DNA of 44,040 nucleotides from an uncultured Rhodospirillales bacterium (GTDB lineage: Bacteria; Pseudomonadota; Alphaproteobacteria; Acetobacterales; Acetobacteraceae). The translations under genes and the position numbers were made by a program. Positions 16,515-25,200 of this stretch are shown here, piece after piece. The notes under the pieces were generated by a model, which was not told the origin of the DNA, did no database searches, and saw only the letters and a list, made by a program, of their open reading frames with translations. The stretch's first letter is position 1; every line of letters starts with the position of its first letter. Location: the NCBI GenBank assembly GCA_903924855.1, contig CAIYCW010000008.1, positions 1-44,040 of the forward strand. The letters run 5' to 3'.

Positions 16515-16546
16515 GCGCCGGCATGGCGAGATGCGCATGCCGGCGC
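16515..16546 (-). terminator. Predicted hairpin terminator after the TRAP/aromatic operon
   Basis: GCGCCGGCATG (16515-16525) and CATGCCGGCGC (16536-16546) form a perfect 11-base stem with a 10-base loop just after the FAH-family stop at 16555. It lacks a clear T-run on either strand. Confidence 0.5.
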
Positions 16547-16554
16547 GGCGGGGC

Positions 16555-17391
16555 TCAGCTCTCGGCCACGACCGTGTTGCGCAGCAGGCCGACGCGGTCG
16601 ATCTCGATCTCCACCACATCGCCTTCCTTCAGCCAGATCGGCGGGGTGCGGCGCGAGCCCACGCCACCCGGCGTGCCGGTGACGATCACATCGCCCGGCT
16701 CCAGCCGGGTGAAGGAGGAGCAGTATTCGATCTGGCGCGGGATATCGAAGATCATCTGCTCGATCAGCGCATCCTGCAGCACGGTGCCGTTGACGCGGGT
16801 CTGCAGGCGCAGCTTGGCGAGATCGCCCACCTCATCGGGCGTCACCAGGCAGGGGCCGAAGGCGCCGGTCTGCGGGAAGTTCTTGCCCGGGTGGAACTGA
16901 TGGGTGTGGCGCTGGAAGTCGCGCACGCTGCCCTCGTCGTAGCAGGCATAGCCCGCGATATGGCTCCAGCTGTCGGCACGCGAGATGTGGCGGCCACCGC
17001 GGCCGATGACGATGGCAAGCTCGCCCTCATAATCGAACTGGGTGGAGTTGCGCGGCAGCACCAGTGGGCCGAGATGGCCGGTCTGGGTGTTGGCGAAGCG
17101 GGCGAACACGGCGGGGTATTCGCTGTCGCTGCGGCCGGTTTCCTTCACGTGATCGGCATAGTTCAGGCCGATGCAGAAGATCTTGTCCGGGTTGGGCAGC
17201 ACCGGCAGATAGGTGATCGCGGACAGCGCCAGCTTCGGCGCGCCCTCCGCCTTGGAGGCGGCGAAGGCCAGGCCGTCAGCGGCGAGGGCCGATTTCAGGT
17301 CGGGGAACACGCCGGACAGATCGGCGACCATGTCACCCTGCACCAGGCCCCAGGCCGCGCGGCCCTGGGCGGTAAAGCTTGCGAATTTCAT
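16555..17391 (-). CDS. Fumarylacetoacetate hydrolase-family protein
   Basis: This 278-residue protein has the FAH-family core: FCIGLNYADHVKETG (about residues 72-86), FDYEGELAIVIGRGG with the metal-binding Glu pair, and a late VIVTGTPGGVGSRR. Family members hydrolyse, isomerise or hydrate acyl-pyruvate-type products, including ring-cleavage products of aromatic acids. It follows an MhpA-like hydroxylase (4-base overlap) and an extradiol dioxygenase-like gene, so it probably processes the ring-opened product. Which of hydrolase, hydratase or decarboxylase activity applies cannot be decided here. Confidence 0.88.
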   Translation of the reverse strand: MKFASFTAQGRAAWGLVQGDMVADLSGVFPDLKSALAADGLAFAASKAEGAPKLALSAITYLPVLPNPDKIFCIGLNYADHVKETGRSDSEYPAVFARFANTQTGHLGPLVLPRNSTQFDYEGELAIVIGRGGRHISRADSWSHIAGYACYDEGSVRDFQRHTHQFHPGKNFPQTGAFGPCLVTPDEVGDLAKLRLQTRVNGTVLQDALIEQMIFDIPRQIEYCSSFTRLEPGDVIVTGTPGGVGSRRTPPIWLKEGDVVEIEIDRVGLLRNTVVAES

Positions 17392-18944
17392 GCGAACTCC
17401 TTGGACGAACGGGCCGGAATGGCACCGAGATGAGAGGACAGGCGGTCGAGCAAAGCTTGGGTGGCGTCCAGCGTTTCGGCCACCCCATAGACATAGTGAT
17501 CCGGCCGCACCAGAGCGGCCTGGCAGGCGTTGCGGTCGAACCAGGCAGCCAGCACGCCCTCGGTCTCGGCCACACCGTGCGATCCGATGGCAAGAACCCG
17601 CAATCCCAGGCGTTGCCGCAAATCGTCCGCAAGCGCTGGTGCAGCGGCAAGCCTGGCATCGACCACCAGACGCCAGCCGGCCCCGAATTCACTGTCCATC
17701 AACGCGCCGGAGACAAGGCGCGGCTGCGGGAACAGCGTGCCCACAGCGTTGGCCCCTTGCGCATCGAGCAGACCGCATTCAAGCCCTGGCACAATCTCCT
17801 GACGGGTGATGGTCAGCGGCTGTCCGCCGCCCTGTTCGAGCACCTTGGCGTCGCGTTCGGCGGCGCGGATCGGGTCGCGCTCGCAGATCATCTCGCCGAT
17901 CGCCTTGATCCGCCCGGTCAGCCTGCGGACATGGGCGCCACGCTCCTGCCCGTAGCTGTCAAACAGCGCCTCCCCGGCGCGGCCACTCAGCACGTGTTCG
18001 AGGCGCCAGACCAGATTGGCCACGTCGCGCAGGCCCTGGCACATGCCCTGGCCAATGAAGGGCGGCTGCTGATGCGCGGAATCCCCGGCCAGGAACACGC
18101 GATCCTTGCGCCAGTCCGCGGCCACAAGGGCGTGGAAGCGATAGGTGGCCGCACGCCACAGCGTGCCATCCTCGGGTGTGATCCAGGGCTTGAGCAGCTG
18201 CCACACCGTCTCGGTCTGGCCCATCAGCTTCGGGTCCTCGCCGGGCAGCAGCATGATCTCCCAGCGCCGGTGCAGCCCGGGGCCGATCAGATAGGTGGTG
18301 GGGCGCGCGGGGTTGCAATACTGCGCCGAGGTCTGCGGCAGGCGGGCGGCGGCCGCTTCGTCCACCATTGCGTCAATCACGATCCAGGGCTCGTCGAACA
18401 CCAGATCCTCCAGCGCCACCCCGATCTGCTGGCGCACCTTGCTGCTCGCCCCGTCACAGCCGATGACATAGCGCGCGGTGATCGCACGCTCCGCGCCGGC
18501 CTCGTCTCGCAGGACAAGGGTTGCCTGATCGGCCGACTGGCTGAGGGAGACAAGCTCGCTGCCGAGTTCGACCTGCACACACGGCCATGAGGCCGCCTTG
18601 TCGCGCAGGATCGCCTCCACCGGCGGCTGGGTGAACACCATGCTCGGCGTGTAGCCCAGCGGGTGCGGCGGCTTGACCATGTCGATGCGGCGGATCAGCT
18701 GGCCCTGGGTTCCGAAATGCTGGGAGGCGGTGAACGGCGCGGTGTGGGCCTGCACGTCGGCCGCGATGCCGATATTGTCGAACAGCCGCATGATCTCGTG
18801 ATCAAGGGCGATTGCGCGCGGCAGCGGATAGATGTCGCGCGATTTGTCGATCACCAGCGTGCGCAGCCCGGTCTGGCCCAGCAGATTGGCGGCAAAGGCG
18901 CCGGAGGGGCCGAAGCCGATCACCGCCACATCAAAGTCGCTCAC
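17388..18944 (-). CDS. FAD-dependent aromatic hydroxylase, MhpA-like
   Basis: The protein has 518 residues from GTG 18944, whose GTGA overlaps the upstream stop; an ATG at 18962 is an alternative. The N-terminal VIGFGPSGAFAANLL is the FAD-binding GxGxxG fold. FLAGDSAHQQPPFIGQGMCQ near residue 285 is the GD motif in the form characteristic of MhpA, the 3-(3-hydroxyphenyl)propionate hydroxylase. A thioredoxin-like C-terminal domain follows (about 400-518). It should hydroxylate a phenolic acid using NAD(P)H and oxygen, making a catechol for the dioxygenase encoded just upstream. The natural substrate is not known. Confidence 0.87.
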   Translation of the reverse strand: MSDFDVAVIGFGPSGAFAANLLGQTGLRTLVIDKSRDIYPLPRAIALDHEIMRLFDNIGIAADVQAHTAPFTASQHFGTQGQLIRRIDMVKPPHPLGYTPSMVFTQPPVEAILRDKAASWPCVQVELGSELVSLSQSADQATLVLRDEAGAERAITARYVIGCDGASSKVRQQIGVALEDLVFDEPWIVIDAMVDEAAAARLPQTSAQYCNPARPTTYLIGPGLHRRWEIMLLPGEDPKLMGQTETVWQLLKPWITPEDGTLWRAATYRFHALVAADWRKDRVFLAGDSAHQQPPFIGQGMCQGLRDVANLVWRLEHVLSGRAGEALFDSYGQERGAHVRRLTGRIKAIGEMICERDPIRAAERDAKVLEQGGGQPLTITRQEIVPGLECGLLDAQGANAVGTLFPQPRLVSGALMDSEFGAGWRLVVDARLAAAPALADDLRQRLGLRVLAIGSHGVAETEGVLAAWFDRNACQAALVRPDHYVYGVAETLDATQALLDRLSSHLGAIPARSSKEFA

Positions 18945-19852
18945 GGCGAAACCCCATCCCATGTGCCATGCGGGGTCGAGATCTGCGCGTATTTCACCCG
19001 GTCCGGCTTCGGCGGCGCGATGCCCCAATGGTCGGTGCGCCCTGGGGCCCAGTTCCATTCATCGGGGCCGCGGAAGACGTAGCTGTCATCGATCTGCAGC
19101 ACCTCGGAGGTGTATTCCACCACCACGTCGAACGGGTCGAGGAAATAGGCGAACACATTGTTGCCCGGCCCATGCCGGCCCACGCCCCAGGCGATCGGCA
19201 CGCCGGCATCGACCAGATTGCCGGCGCCGCGCATCACCGATTCCAGATCGGGCAGCATGAAGGCGATGTGGTTGAGCCCGCCCGATTTGGCATCGGCCAG
19301 CACGATGGCGTGGTGATCGGCGTTGCAGCGCACGAAGCCCATCAGCTTGGAGCGGTCGGTCTTCACCATGCCGAGAACCTTGGCGTAGAACTCCATCGAC
19401 AGGTTCACGTCGATCGCGTTCACGTTCACATGCGACAGGCGATGCGGCAGGTTCTCCACCTCCGCCCCGTCCTCATGGCGCAGATCGCCATGCACGATGC
19501 GCAGCACGGTGCCCTGCGGCTCGCGGAACACCACGCAGATGCCGCCGGAGGGAGCCGGGTCTGGGGCCGGGCCGAACAGAATGGTGCAGCCCCAGGCTGC
19601 CGCCTTGGCCGCGATATCGTCCAACGCCGCGCGCGAGCTGGCGCGCAACGTCACCGCGCGCAGCGCCTTCGCGTCGGCCTGGTGCAAGGCCAGCACGTGA
19701 TGGTCATCGCCGGTGGCGCGCAGCCAGAGCTTGCCTTCGGCGCGGGCCACGATCCGCAGCTTCCAGGCCTCGGTGTAGAAGCGCTCGGCTGCCGCCAGAT
19801 CCGGCACCTCCAGATCGACACTGCGCAGCCAGCAGACGGGAAGCTCACTCAT
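18941..19852 (-). CDS. VOC-family type I extradiol ring-cleavage dioxygenase-like protein
   Basis: This 303-residue protein has two VOC domains. The C-terminal domain carries the expected iron ligands: His in LSHVNVNAID (about residue 141), His in LNHIAFML (about 193) and Glu in VVVEYTSEV (about 245). The N-terminal domain lacks such a set, as in 2,3-dihydroxybiphenyl dioxygenase relatives. It would cleave a catechol next to its hydroxyls. Position between TRAP transporter genes and the MhpA-like hydroxylase supports aromatic acid breakdown. Its stop overlaps the hydroxylase start. Confidence 0.85.
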   Translation of the reverse strand: MSELPVCWLRSVDLEVPDLAAAERFYTEAWKLRIVARAEGKLWLRATGDDHHVLALHQADAKALRAVTLRASSRAALDDIAAKAAAWGCTILFGPAPDPAPSGGICVVFREPQGTVLRIVHGDLRHEDGAEVENLPHRLSHVNVNAIDVNLSMEFYAKVLGMVKTDRSKLMGFVRCNADHHAIVLADAKSGGLNHIAFMLPDLESVMRGAGNLVDAGVPIAWGVGRHGPGNNVFAYFLDPFDVVVEYTSEVLQIDDSYVFRGPDEWNWAPGRTDHWGIAPPKPDRVKYAQISTPHGTWDGVSP

Positions 19853-19870
19853 GGGATCATCTCCAGAAAA

Positions 19871-21178
19871 TCAGGCGCCGTAGATCAGACGCGGCAGATA
19901 CAGTGCGAGGTCGGGGAAGATCAGCAGCAGCACGATCAGCGCCAGCGGGGCCAGCAGGAAGGGCAGGATGCCGCGATAGATGGCGCCAATCTTCACGTCC
20001 GGCGCCTGGGCCTGGATGACGAACAGATTCATGCCGACCGGCGGATGGATCAGCCCCACCTCGACCACGATCACCACGATGATGGCAAACCAGATCGGGT
20101 CGTAGCCGAAGCCCTTCACCAGCGGCAGGAACACCGGCACGGTGATGAGGATCATGCCGATCCCCTCCAGAAAGCAGCCCATCACGATATAGGCCACGAT
20201 CACCAGCGCCATCACCGCGACGCCGGGCAGGGCCAGCGCGCGGGCGGCATCGGCCAAAAGGGTCGGCAGCTGGGTCTGCACCATGAAGGCGGAGAACAGA
20301 TTGGCGCCGATGATGATGGCGAACAGCGCGCAGCTGGTCTTCACCGCCTGCCCCACCGCCCCCTCGAACCCGGACCAGGACAGCCGGCGCGACAGCACGC
20401 CCAGCGCGATGGCGCCGGCCACCGCCACGGAGGCCGCCTCGGTTGGGCTGAAAATGCCGGCATAGATGCCGCCGATGCTGACGCCGAACAGCGCCAAAAA
20501 CTGCCACGGCCCGCCCAACGCCCGCACCCGCTCGGCCAGCCGTGCCGATGGCGCCACCGGTTGCTCGCCCGGGCGCAGATGCGCCATCACCACGGCCACC
20601 ACAATATACAGCAGCGTCAACGCCACACCGGGCAGCAGGCCGGCCGCGAACAGCTTCGGCACGGATTGCTCGGCGATCGCCGCATAGATCACCAGAATGA
20701 TCGAGGGCGGGAACAGAATGCCAAGCGACCCGCCGGCCGCGATAGCACCGGTTGCGATGCTGTCGGCGTAGCCGGCCGCGCGCATCTCGGCCAGTGCTAT
20801 GCGCGACATGGTGGCCGCGGTTGCGATGGACGAGCCGCACACCGCGCCAAAACAGGCGGATGCCACGATGGTCGCGATCGACAGGCCGCCGCGCACGCCG
20901 GACAGCAGCACCCGCGCCGCCTTGAACAGATCGGAAGACAGGCCGCTCACCGAGGCGATCCCGCCGGTGAGGATGAACAGCGGCACGACGGAGAGCGTGT
21001 AGATCGAGGCGGTGTCAAACGGTGTGGTGCCAAGCAGCGCCCAGGCACTGTCCATGCCTGACAGCGCGTAGTTGCCGCCAAACCCCACCAGAACCAGGGC
21101 CGCCCAGACCGGCACCCGGGCGAACAGCAGCACGAACAGCACGGCAACCGAGACCGCCCCCAGGATCGGCGGTGACAT
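19871..21178 (-). CDS. TRAP transporter large permease (DctM-type)
   Basis: The protein has 435 residues with about twelve hydrophobic segments. DctM features include the early VPLFILTGGIAS, CFGAVCGSSIATAATM, GGSLGILFPPSIILVIYA and the late HPPVGMNLFVIQ. It couples uptake of an organic anion to the sodium or proton gradient. It starts one base into the stop of the small subunit gene and is followed after 18 bases by the dioxygenase-like gene. Confidence 0.95.
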   Translation of the reverse strand: MSPPILGAVSVAVLFVLLFARVPVWAALVLVGFGGNYALSGMDSAWALLGTTPFDTASIYTLSVVPLFILTGGIASVSGLSSDLFKAARVLLSGVRGGLSIATIVASACFGAVCGSSIATAATMSRIALAEMRAAGYADSIATGAIAAGGSLGILFPPSIILVIYAAIAEQSVPKLFAAGLLPGVALTLLYIVVAVVMAHLRPGEQPVAPSARLAERVRALGGPWQFLALFGVSIGGIYAGIFSPTEAASVAVAGAIALGVLSRRLSWSGFEGAVGQAVKTSCALFAIIIGANLFSAFMVQTQLPTLLADAARALALPGVAVMALVIVAYIVMGCFLEGIGMILITVPVFLPLVKGFGYDPIWFAIIVVIVVEVGLIHPPVGMNLFVIQAQAPDVKIGAIYRGILPFLLAPLALIVLLLIFPDLALYLPRLIYGA

Positions 21179-21675
21179 CAGAGCGTCTCCGTCCGCAGAT
21201 CACGATAGGCGCGGGCGGCCGCCACCAGCGTGGTGCCGGCGATGCCGGACAGGGCAAAGGCCCACAGCACCCACAGTTTCAGGCCAAGCTCCAGCATCCG
21301 GTCGTCATACGCATAGGCCTGGCGCGCCGGCTCGATCATCGCCACACCCACCACCAGCAGAACCACGATCTGCACCAGATCGGCCAGCCGCATCAGCCAG
21401 ACCCGGAAAGCACCGCCTCTGAGATGGTCGACCAGATCGATGGTGATGTTGGCGCGGCGGTCAAACACCAGCGCCATGCCGTGGAACACCAGCACCACCA
21501 GCATGGCCTGCACCACGTCATAGGCGCCGTTGATCGGCGTGCCGAAGCCGTAGCGCAGCACCACATCCGCCACCGTGCACACAACGATGACAAAGGCCGC
21601 GGCCACGGCGAGGCCAAGCTGGGCGCGCACCAGAAGCCGCGCCCAGGCTGGCAGCGCTGCCGGTTCAGGCGGCAT
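21178..21675 (-). CDS. TRAP transporter small permease (DctQ-type)
   Basis: This 165-residue protein has four hydrophobic segments, the DctQ size and topology. The motif RRANITIDLVDHL after the second segment is typical of the family. It overlaps the binding-protein gene by 11 bases and the large permease gene by one base. It pairs with DctM in the membrane complex. Confidence 0.92.
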   Translation of the reverse strand: MPPEPAALPAWARLLVRAQLGLAVAAAFVIVVCTVADVVLRYGFGTPINGAYDVVQAMLVVLVFHGMALVFDRRANITIDLVDHLRGGAFRVWLMRLADLVQIVVLLVVGVAMIEPARQAYAYDDRMLELGLKLWVLWAFALSGIAGTTLVAAARAYRDLRTETL

Positions 21676-22687
21676 AGGCGGCCAGGAATTTGCGGGCCGG
21701 CTTGCCGTCCTTCTCCAACGCCACCAGCCGCGTCTCCAGCAGCGGCGAGACCAGCGCCTTGATCTTGGCCAGCGCCTCGGGTGACAGCGTGCTGATCTCG
21801 ACGCCCTTGGCGATCATGTAATCCCGCCCGGCCTTTTCCGCGGCATCGAGCCCGGCGCCGAAGCGCTCGGCCATGGCGGAGCCGGACCCTTGGGCGATCA
21901 GCGCCTGCATTTCGGCCGGCAGCGTGTCGAACCGCTTGGGGTTCATCACGCAGGCAAAGGTGGCGGTGCTGATGCCAGGCTCCAGCGAGTGTTTCACCAC
22001 GGTGCCGATATCGAAGCTCTGTGCGCCCTCATACGGGAAGGTGGCGCCATCGACGATGCCCTTGGCCAGCGCGTCCTGCGTCTCGGGCGGCGGCACCGCC
22101 AGCGGCACGGCGCCAAGCGCCTTCAACTGTTCGGCAAACTGCTCACCGGCATAGCGGATGCGCAGGCCCTTGAAATCCTCCGGCCCGTGAATGGCCACCT
22201 TGGTGGTGTGGAATTTCAGCGGCGATGTCACCATCGCCCAGAGCAGCTTCATGCCCGGATATTCGGCGTTGAGATACTCTGGCGCCAACTCGGTCAGCCG
22301 GCGCGACATCAGCGCCGAGCTGTCACCGGCCTTGGGCGTCACATAGGCCTCGCTGACGATCTCGGTGACCGGGTAGCGGCCGGGCGTGGAGCCGGTGAGG
22401 CCGATGGCGATGTCGGCCACCCCGTTGCGCGCCAGATCGAACTGGCGCGGCGGCGGGCCAAGCTGGGCGGCTGGGTAGAGCTTGAGGGTGAGCTTGCCGC
22501 CGGTCGCCTTCTCCAGCTCGGCACTCCATTCCAGCATCAGCTTCTGGAAGGTGTGGTTGGGCGGCAGGAAGTGCGAGACCTTCAGCTCGATGGGGGCGGA
22601 CTGGGCGATGGCCGGGCGCGCGAGGGCGGATGCGGCGGCCGCGGCCAACAGGGTACGGCGGCGCATGGATGGCGTGGTGTTGGACAT
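21665..22687 (-). CDS. TRAP transporter substrate-binding protein (DctP-type)
   Basis: The 340-residue protein starts at ATG 22687 with GGAGCAGGAA upstream; the longer frame to 22750 is leader. MRRRTLLAAAAASALARP is a twin-arginine-like signal peptide ending at AIAQSA. The mature protein has the DctP fold, with KLTLKLYPAAQLG and the helix segment LRIRYAGEQFAEQLKALGA, in which an Arg near residue 150 would bind the substrate carboxylate. It probably captures an aromatic or other organic acid that feeds the downstream hydroxylase, dioxygenase and FAH-family enzymes. Confidence 0.93.
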   Translation of the reverse strand: MSNTTPSMRRRTLLAAAAASALARPAIAQSAPIELKVSHFLPPNHTFQKLMLEWSAELEKATGGKLTLKLYPAAQLGPPPRQFDLARNGVADIAIGLTGSTPGRYPVTEIVSEAYVTPKAGDSSALMSRRLTELAPEYLNAEYPGMKLLWAMVTSPLKFHTTKVAIHGPEDFKGLRIRYAGEQFAEQLKALGAVPLAVPPPETQDALAKGIVDGATFPYEGAQSFDIGTVVKHSLEPGISTATFACVMNPKRFDTLPAEMQALIAQGSGSAMAERFGAGLDAAEKAGRDYMIAKGVEISTLSPEALAKIKALVSPLLETRLVALEKDGKPARKFLAAYAA

Positions 22688-22754
22688 TTCCTGCTCCATC
22701 GGAGTCTTGTTCTGTCCAACTCTGTGCCACCCGGGATGGGATGCGGTCAACAGG

Positions 22755-22797
22755 ATTTTATAAATTATCGACCAATTTGCATTTTCTGTATAAATCA
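22755..22797 (-). promoter_or_regulatory. Promoter/operator region of the TRAP operon
   Basis: This AT-rich stretch holds TATACA (22792-22787, minus strand) and GATAAT (22769-22764) 17 bases apart, a plausible promoter. TTTATAAA (22757-22764) is a palindrome, and the heptamer TATAAAT occurs twice here (22759-22765 and 22789-22795) and again upstream of the GntR gene. These are candidate sites for the FCD regulator encoded next door. Confidence 0.45.
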
Positions 22798-23526
22798 GCC
22801 CTCAGGCTCGCTGGCGCGTTCAAGCGCGTGCGGGTCGTTGAGGATGATGTCCGCCGTGGCGCGGTAATGCGCGAGCAGCCGGCTGACCGCGGTGTCCTCG
22901 TCCCCATCGATCGCGGCCTGCATGATGCCCTCATGCTCGGCCTGCACGTTTCGGGTGGGGTAGGCCTTGCGCACCGCCAGCTGCCGGTAGCGGTAGAGCA
23001 ACGAGGATTGCTGCTCACAATAGGCCAGCAACCAGCGTGAGCCGCAGGCGCTGATCAGCTGGCGGTGAAAGGCGGCGTGCAGCCGGTCCCAGTCCGGATT
23101 GCTCTCGAACGGCGCATCGGAGAGGGAGCGTTTGGTGCGCTGCAACCGGTGCCAGGCCAGCACCAGCCCCTCCTCCCACTCCCTGCTGCGGTTGCGCATC
23201 GTCTCGCGCAGCGCGCGCTCCTCCAGCCAGCAGCGCGTCTGGTTCAGCTCGCGCAGCTCCGCCTCGCTGATCCCGGTGACGGTGAAGCCGCGCTGGTCGC
23301 GGAATTCCACCAGCCCTTCCGAGGCGAGCCGGTTCAGCGCCTCGCGGATCGGCGTCTGGCCGGCCTGATAGTGTTCCATCAGGAATTTCAGCGGCAGTTT
23401 GCGGCCGGGCTTGAGCCAGCCCTGCAGCAGGTCGTGGCGCAGCCGGTCGCACAGCGCGCTGGCCTGCGTTGCGATGGTCTGGTCTGGTGCCAGGTTGGAC
23501 GTGGCCAATGGACGATATTTCCTCAA
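22795..23526 (-). CDS. GntR-family regulator with FCD domain
   Basis: This 243-residue protein has an N-terminal winged helix (about residues 20-85; GQTPIREALNRLASEGLVEF is the signature GntR recognition segment). An all-helical FCD ligand domain follows (about 95-230; metal or carboxylate ligands are likely in RLHAAFHRQLI and AEHEGIMQAA). FCD regulators sense organic acids and usually repress catabolic operons. It precedes the TRAP operon on the same strand and diverges from the M81-ABC operon, so it may control both. AT-rich palindromes lie on each side of the gene. Confidence 0.92.
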   Translation of the reverse strand: MRKYRPLATSNLAPDQTIATQASALCDRLRHDLLQGWLKPGRKLPLKFLMEHYQAGQTPIREALNRLASEGLVEFRDQRGFTVTGISEAELRELNQTRCWLEERALRETMRNRSREWEEGLVLAWHRLQRTKRSLSDAPFESNPDWDRLHAAFHRQLISACGSRWLLAYCEQQSSLLYRYRQLAVRKAYPTRNVQAEHEGIMQAAIDGDEDTAVSRLLAHYRATADIILNDPHALERASEPEG

Positions 23527-23547
23527 GCGATCACCGCGTGCGGCACC

Positions 23548-23563
23548 ATATTATATAAATTCT
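23548..23563. promoter_or_regulatory. Candidate GntR operator in the divergent promoter region
   Basis: ATATTATATAAATTCT contains the perfect palindrome TTATATAA (23551-23558), the heptamer TATAAAT and, on the minus strand, a perfect TATAAT -10 box. It lies between the GntR gene (start 23526) and the M81 gene (start 23677). The core recurs upstream of the TRAP operon, which suggests one regulator for all three units. Confidence 0.45.
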
Positions 23564-23676
23564 GCGGAAAACACGAATATCATCGAGATTGCGTGGATAT
23601 GCGGAGGTTTCACGCAGGGCATGGACCGCGCGCGCAAGACACGGGCAAGATGGCGGCAGGCAAAGGATATCCCGAG

Positions 23677-25176
23677 ATGACCGCTCCCATCCGCATCGCC
23701 GTGCTGCATTTTTCCCACGAAACGGTGACGTTCCTGCCCAACGACACCACGCTGGAAGACTTCACCTATCCCGGCTCCCCCGCCGCCGGAGAGGCGCTGC
23801 TCAGCTGCGATCCGCGCGGCTATATGGGCGGCTTCGTCAAGGTGGCGCGGGAATATGACTTGGTGGAGCTGGTCGGCATCGAGTCGCCGCTCTGGCCGCG
23901 CACCGGCACCGGCTCCGGCTGGATCACCACCGAGGCGTTCGAGACCTTTGCCGGCCGCATGATCGAGGAGCTGCACCGCCAGGGGCCGTTCGATGGCGCC
24001 TATCTCTGCCTGCACGGGGCCGCGGGTGTGCGTGGCGTGCCGCGGCCGGAGGCGGAGCTGGCGCGCCGCGTGCGCGAAGCCATCGGGCCAGGCGCCTTCA
24101 TCGCCGGCACATTCGATCCGCATGGCAATGAGGATGATGAGTTCCTGCGCCACGCCAACATGGCCTTCGCGGTGAAATACTTCCCGCATTACGACATGCA
24201 TCTGCAGGGCGAGCGCGCCGCGCGCTGCCTGGTGCGCGCCATTCGCGGCGATTACACGCCAACCCATGCAACCGTGAAGGTGCCGATCCTCTCACCCACC
24301 GTCATGCAATGGACCGGCGCCTCGCCCTGGATGGACATGGTGCAGCAGGCCCTGGTGTGGGAGGCACGCGAGCCGGATCTGTATGTGAACTTCTTTTTCG
24401 GCTTTCCCTGGGCCGATGTGCCGGATGTCGGCATGACGTTCCAGGTGCTGACCAACAACAAGCCGGAGCTGGCACGGCATGTGGCCGATGATCTGGCCGC
24501 CAATGCCTGGCGCAGGCGTGAGGCCTTGGTGAACACGGTGAAGATGCATTCCATCCGCGATGGCGTGGCGCTGGCACGGGCGGCGGTGGCGGCGGGACAG
24601 GGCCCGGTTGTGCTGGCCGATCACAGCGACCGCTCCGGCTACGCCACCTGGCTGCTGGGTGAGGTGATCGCGCAGGGACTGTCCCGCACGCTGATCGGCA
24701 CGGTGGCCGACGCCGCACTGGTGGCGAAGCTGCTGGCCGATGGGGCCAAGGTCGGTGATGCGGTGGATGTGCAGCTCGGCGGGCTGATCGATCCCTCCGC
24801 CGGCCAGCCTGTGCGCATCCAGGGCCATATTCTGGGCATCAGCCAGCCGCGCCAGCGCGTGGCCGGCAGCACCTGGTTTCACATCGGCTTCGGGGACGGC
24901 AATGTGGTGATCGCAAGCCCCTTCCTGGTGCAGGTGATGGAGCCCGCGCGCTTTGCCGAGGCCGGCCTCGATCTTTCGGCGTTCGACGTGTTCTGCATCA
25001 AGTCCCGCGTGCATTTCCGCCGCGGCTTCGACGACAGCGGGTTTGCCAAGACCATTCTGCTGGTGGAGCCGGACGAGCCCTTCCTTGGCACCATCCGCCT
25101 CGACGGCCTGCCGTATCGGAATGTCGATCTGCAATCCTTCTACCCGTATGGCAATCCGGTGTTTCCGGCCGCCTGA
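23677..25176 (+). CDS. M81-family metallopeptidase (MlrC/microcystinase-like)
   Basis: The protein has 499 residues from ATG 23677, with AGGA nine bases upstream; the frame further left is not coding. Family landmarks are an early HFSHETVTF with the metal-ligand Glu, FDPHGNEDDEF giving Asp and His, FPHYDMHLQGE giving another His, and ADHSDRSGYATW in the C-terminal half. MlrC, the namesake, is a zinc amidase acting on linear microcystin and small peptides. Most relatives in soil bacteria have unknown substrates and sit with Dpp/Opp-type transporters, as here. It is the first gene of an eight-gene operon. No signal peptide is visible, so it should act in the cytoplasm on an imported compound. 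Confidence 0.9.
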   Translation: MTAPIRIAVLHFSHETVTFLPNDTTLEDFTYPGSPAAGEALLSCDPRGYMGGFVKVAREYDLVELVGIESPLWPRTGTGSGWITTEAFETFAGRMIEELHRQGPFDGAYLCLHGAAGVRGVPRPEAELARRVREAIGPGAFIAGTFDPHGNEDDEFLRHANMAFAVKYFPHYDMHLQGERAARCLVRAIRGDYTPTHATVKVPILSPTVMQWTGASPWMDMVQQALVWEAREPDLYVNFFFGFPWADVPDVGMTFQVLTNNKPELARHVADDLAANAWRRREALVNTVKMHSIRDGVALARAAVAAGQGPVVLADHSDRSGYATWLLGEVIAQGLSRTLIGTVADAALVAKLLADGAKVGDAVDVQLGGLIDPSAGQPVRIQGHILGISQPRQRVAGSTWFHIGFGDGNVVIASPFLVQVMEPARFAEAGLDLSAFDVFCIKSRVHFRRGFDDSGFAKTILLVEPDEPFLGTIRLDGLPYRNVDLQSFYPYGNPVFPAA

Positions 25177-25200
25177 TTCCCCCTCGCACAGGAGCTGCGC

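Noticed and set aside
18812..21061. 749-residue + strand open frame opposite the dioxygenase and TRAP genes
   Set aside because: Composition dominated by His, Gln, Arg and Asp, antisense to clear genes; a shadow frame.
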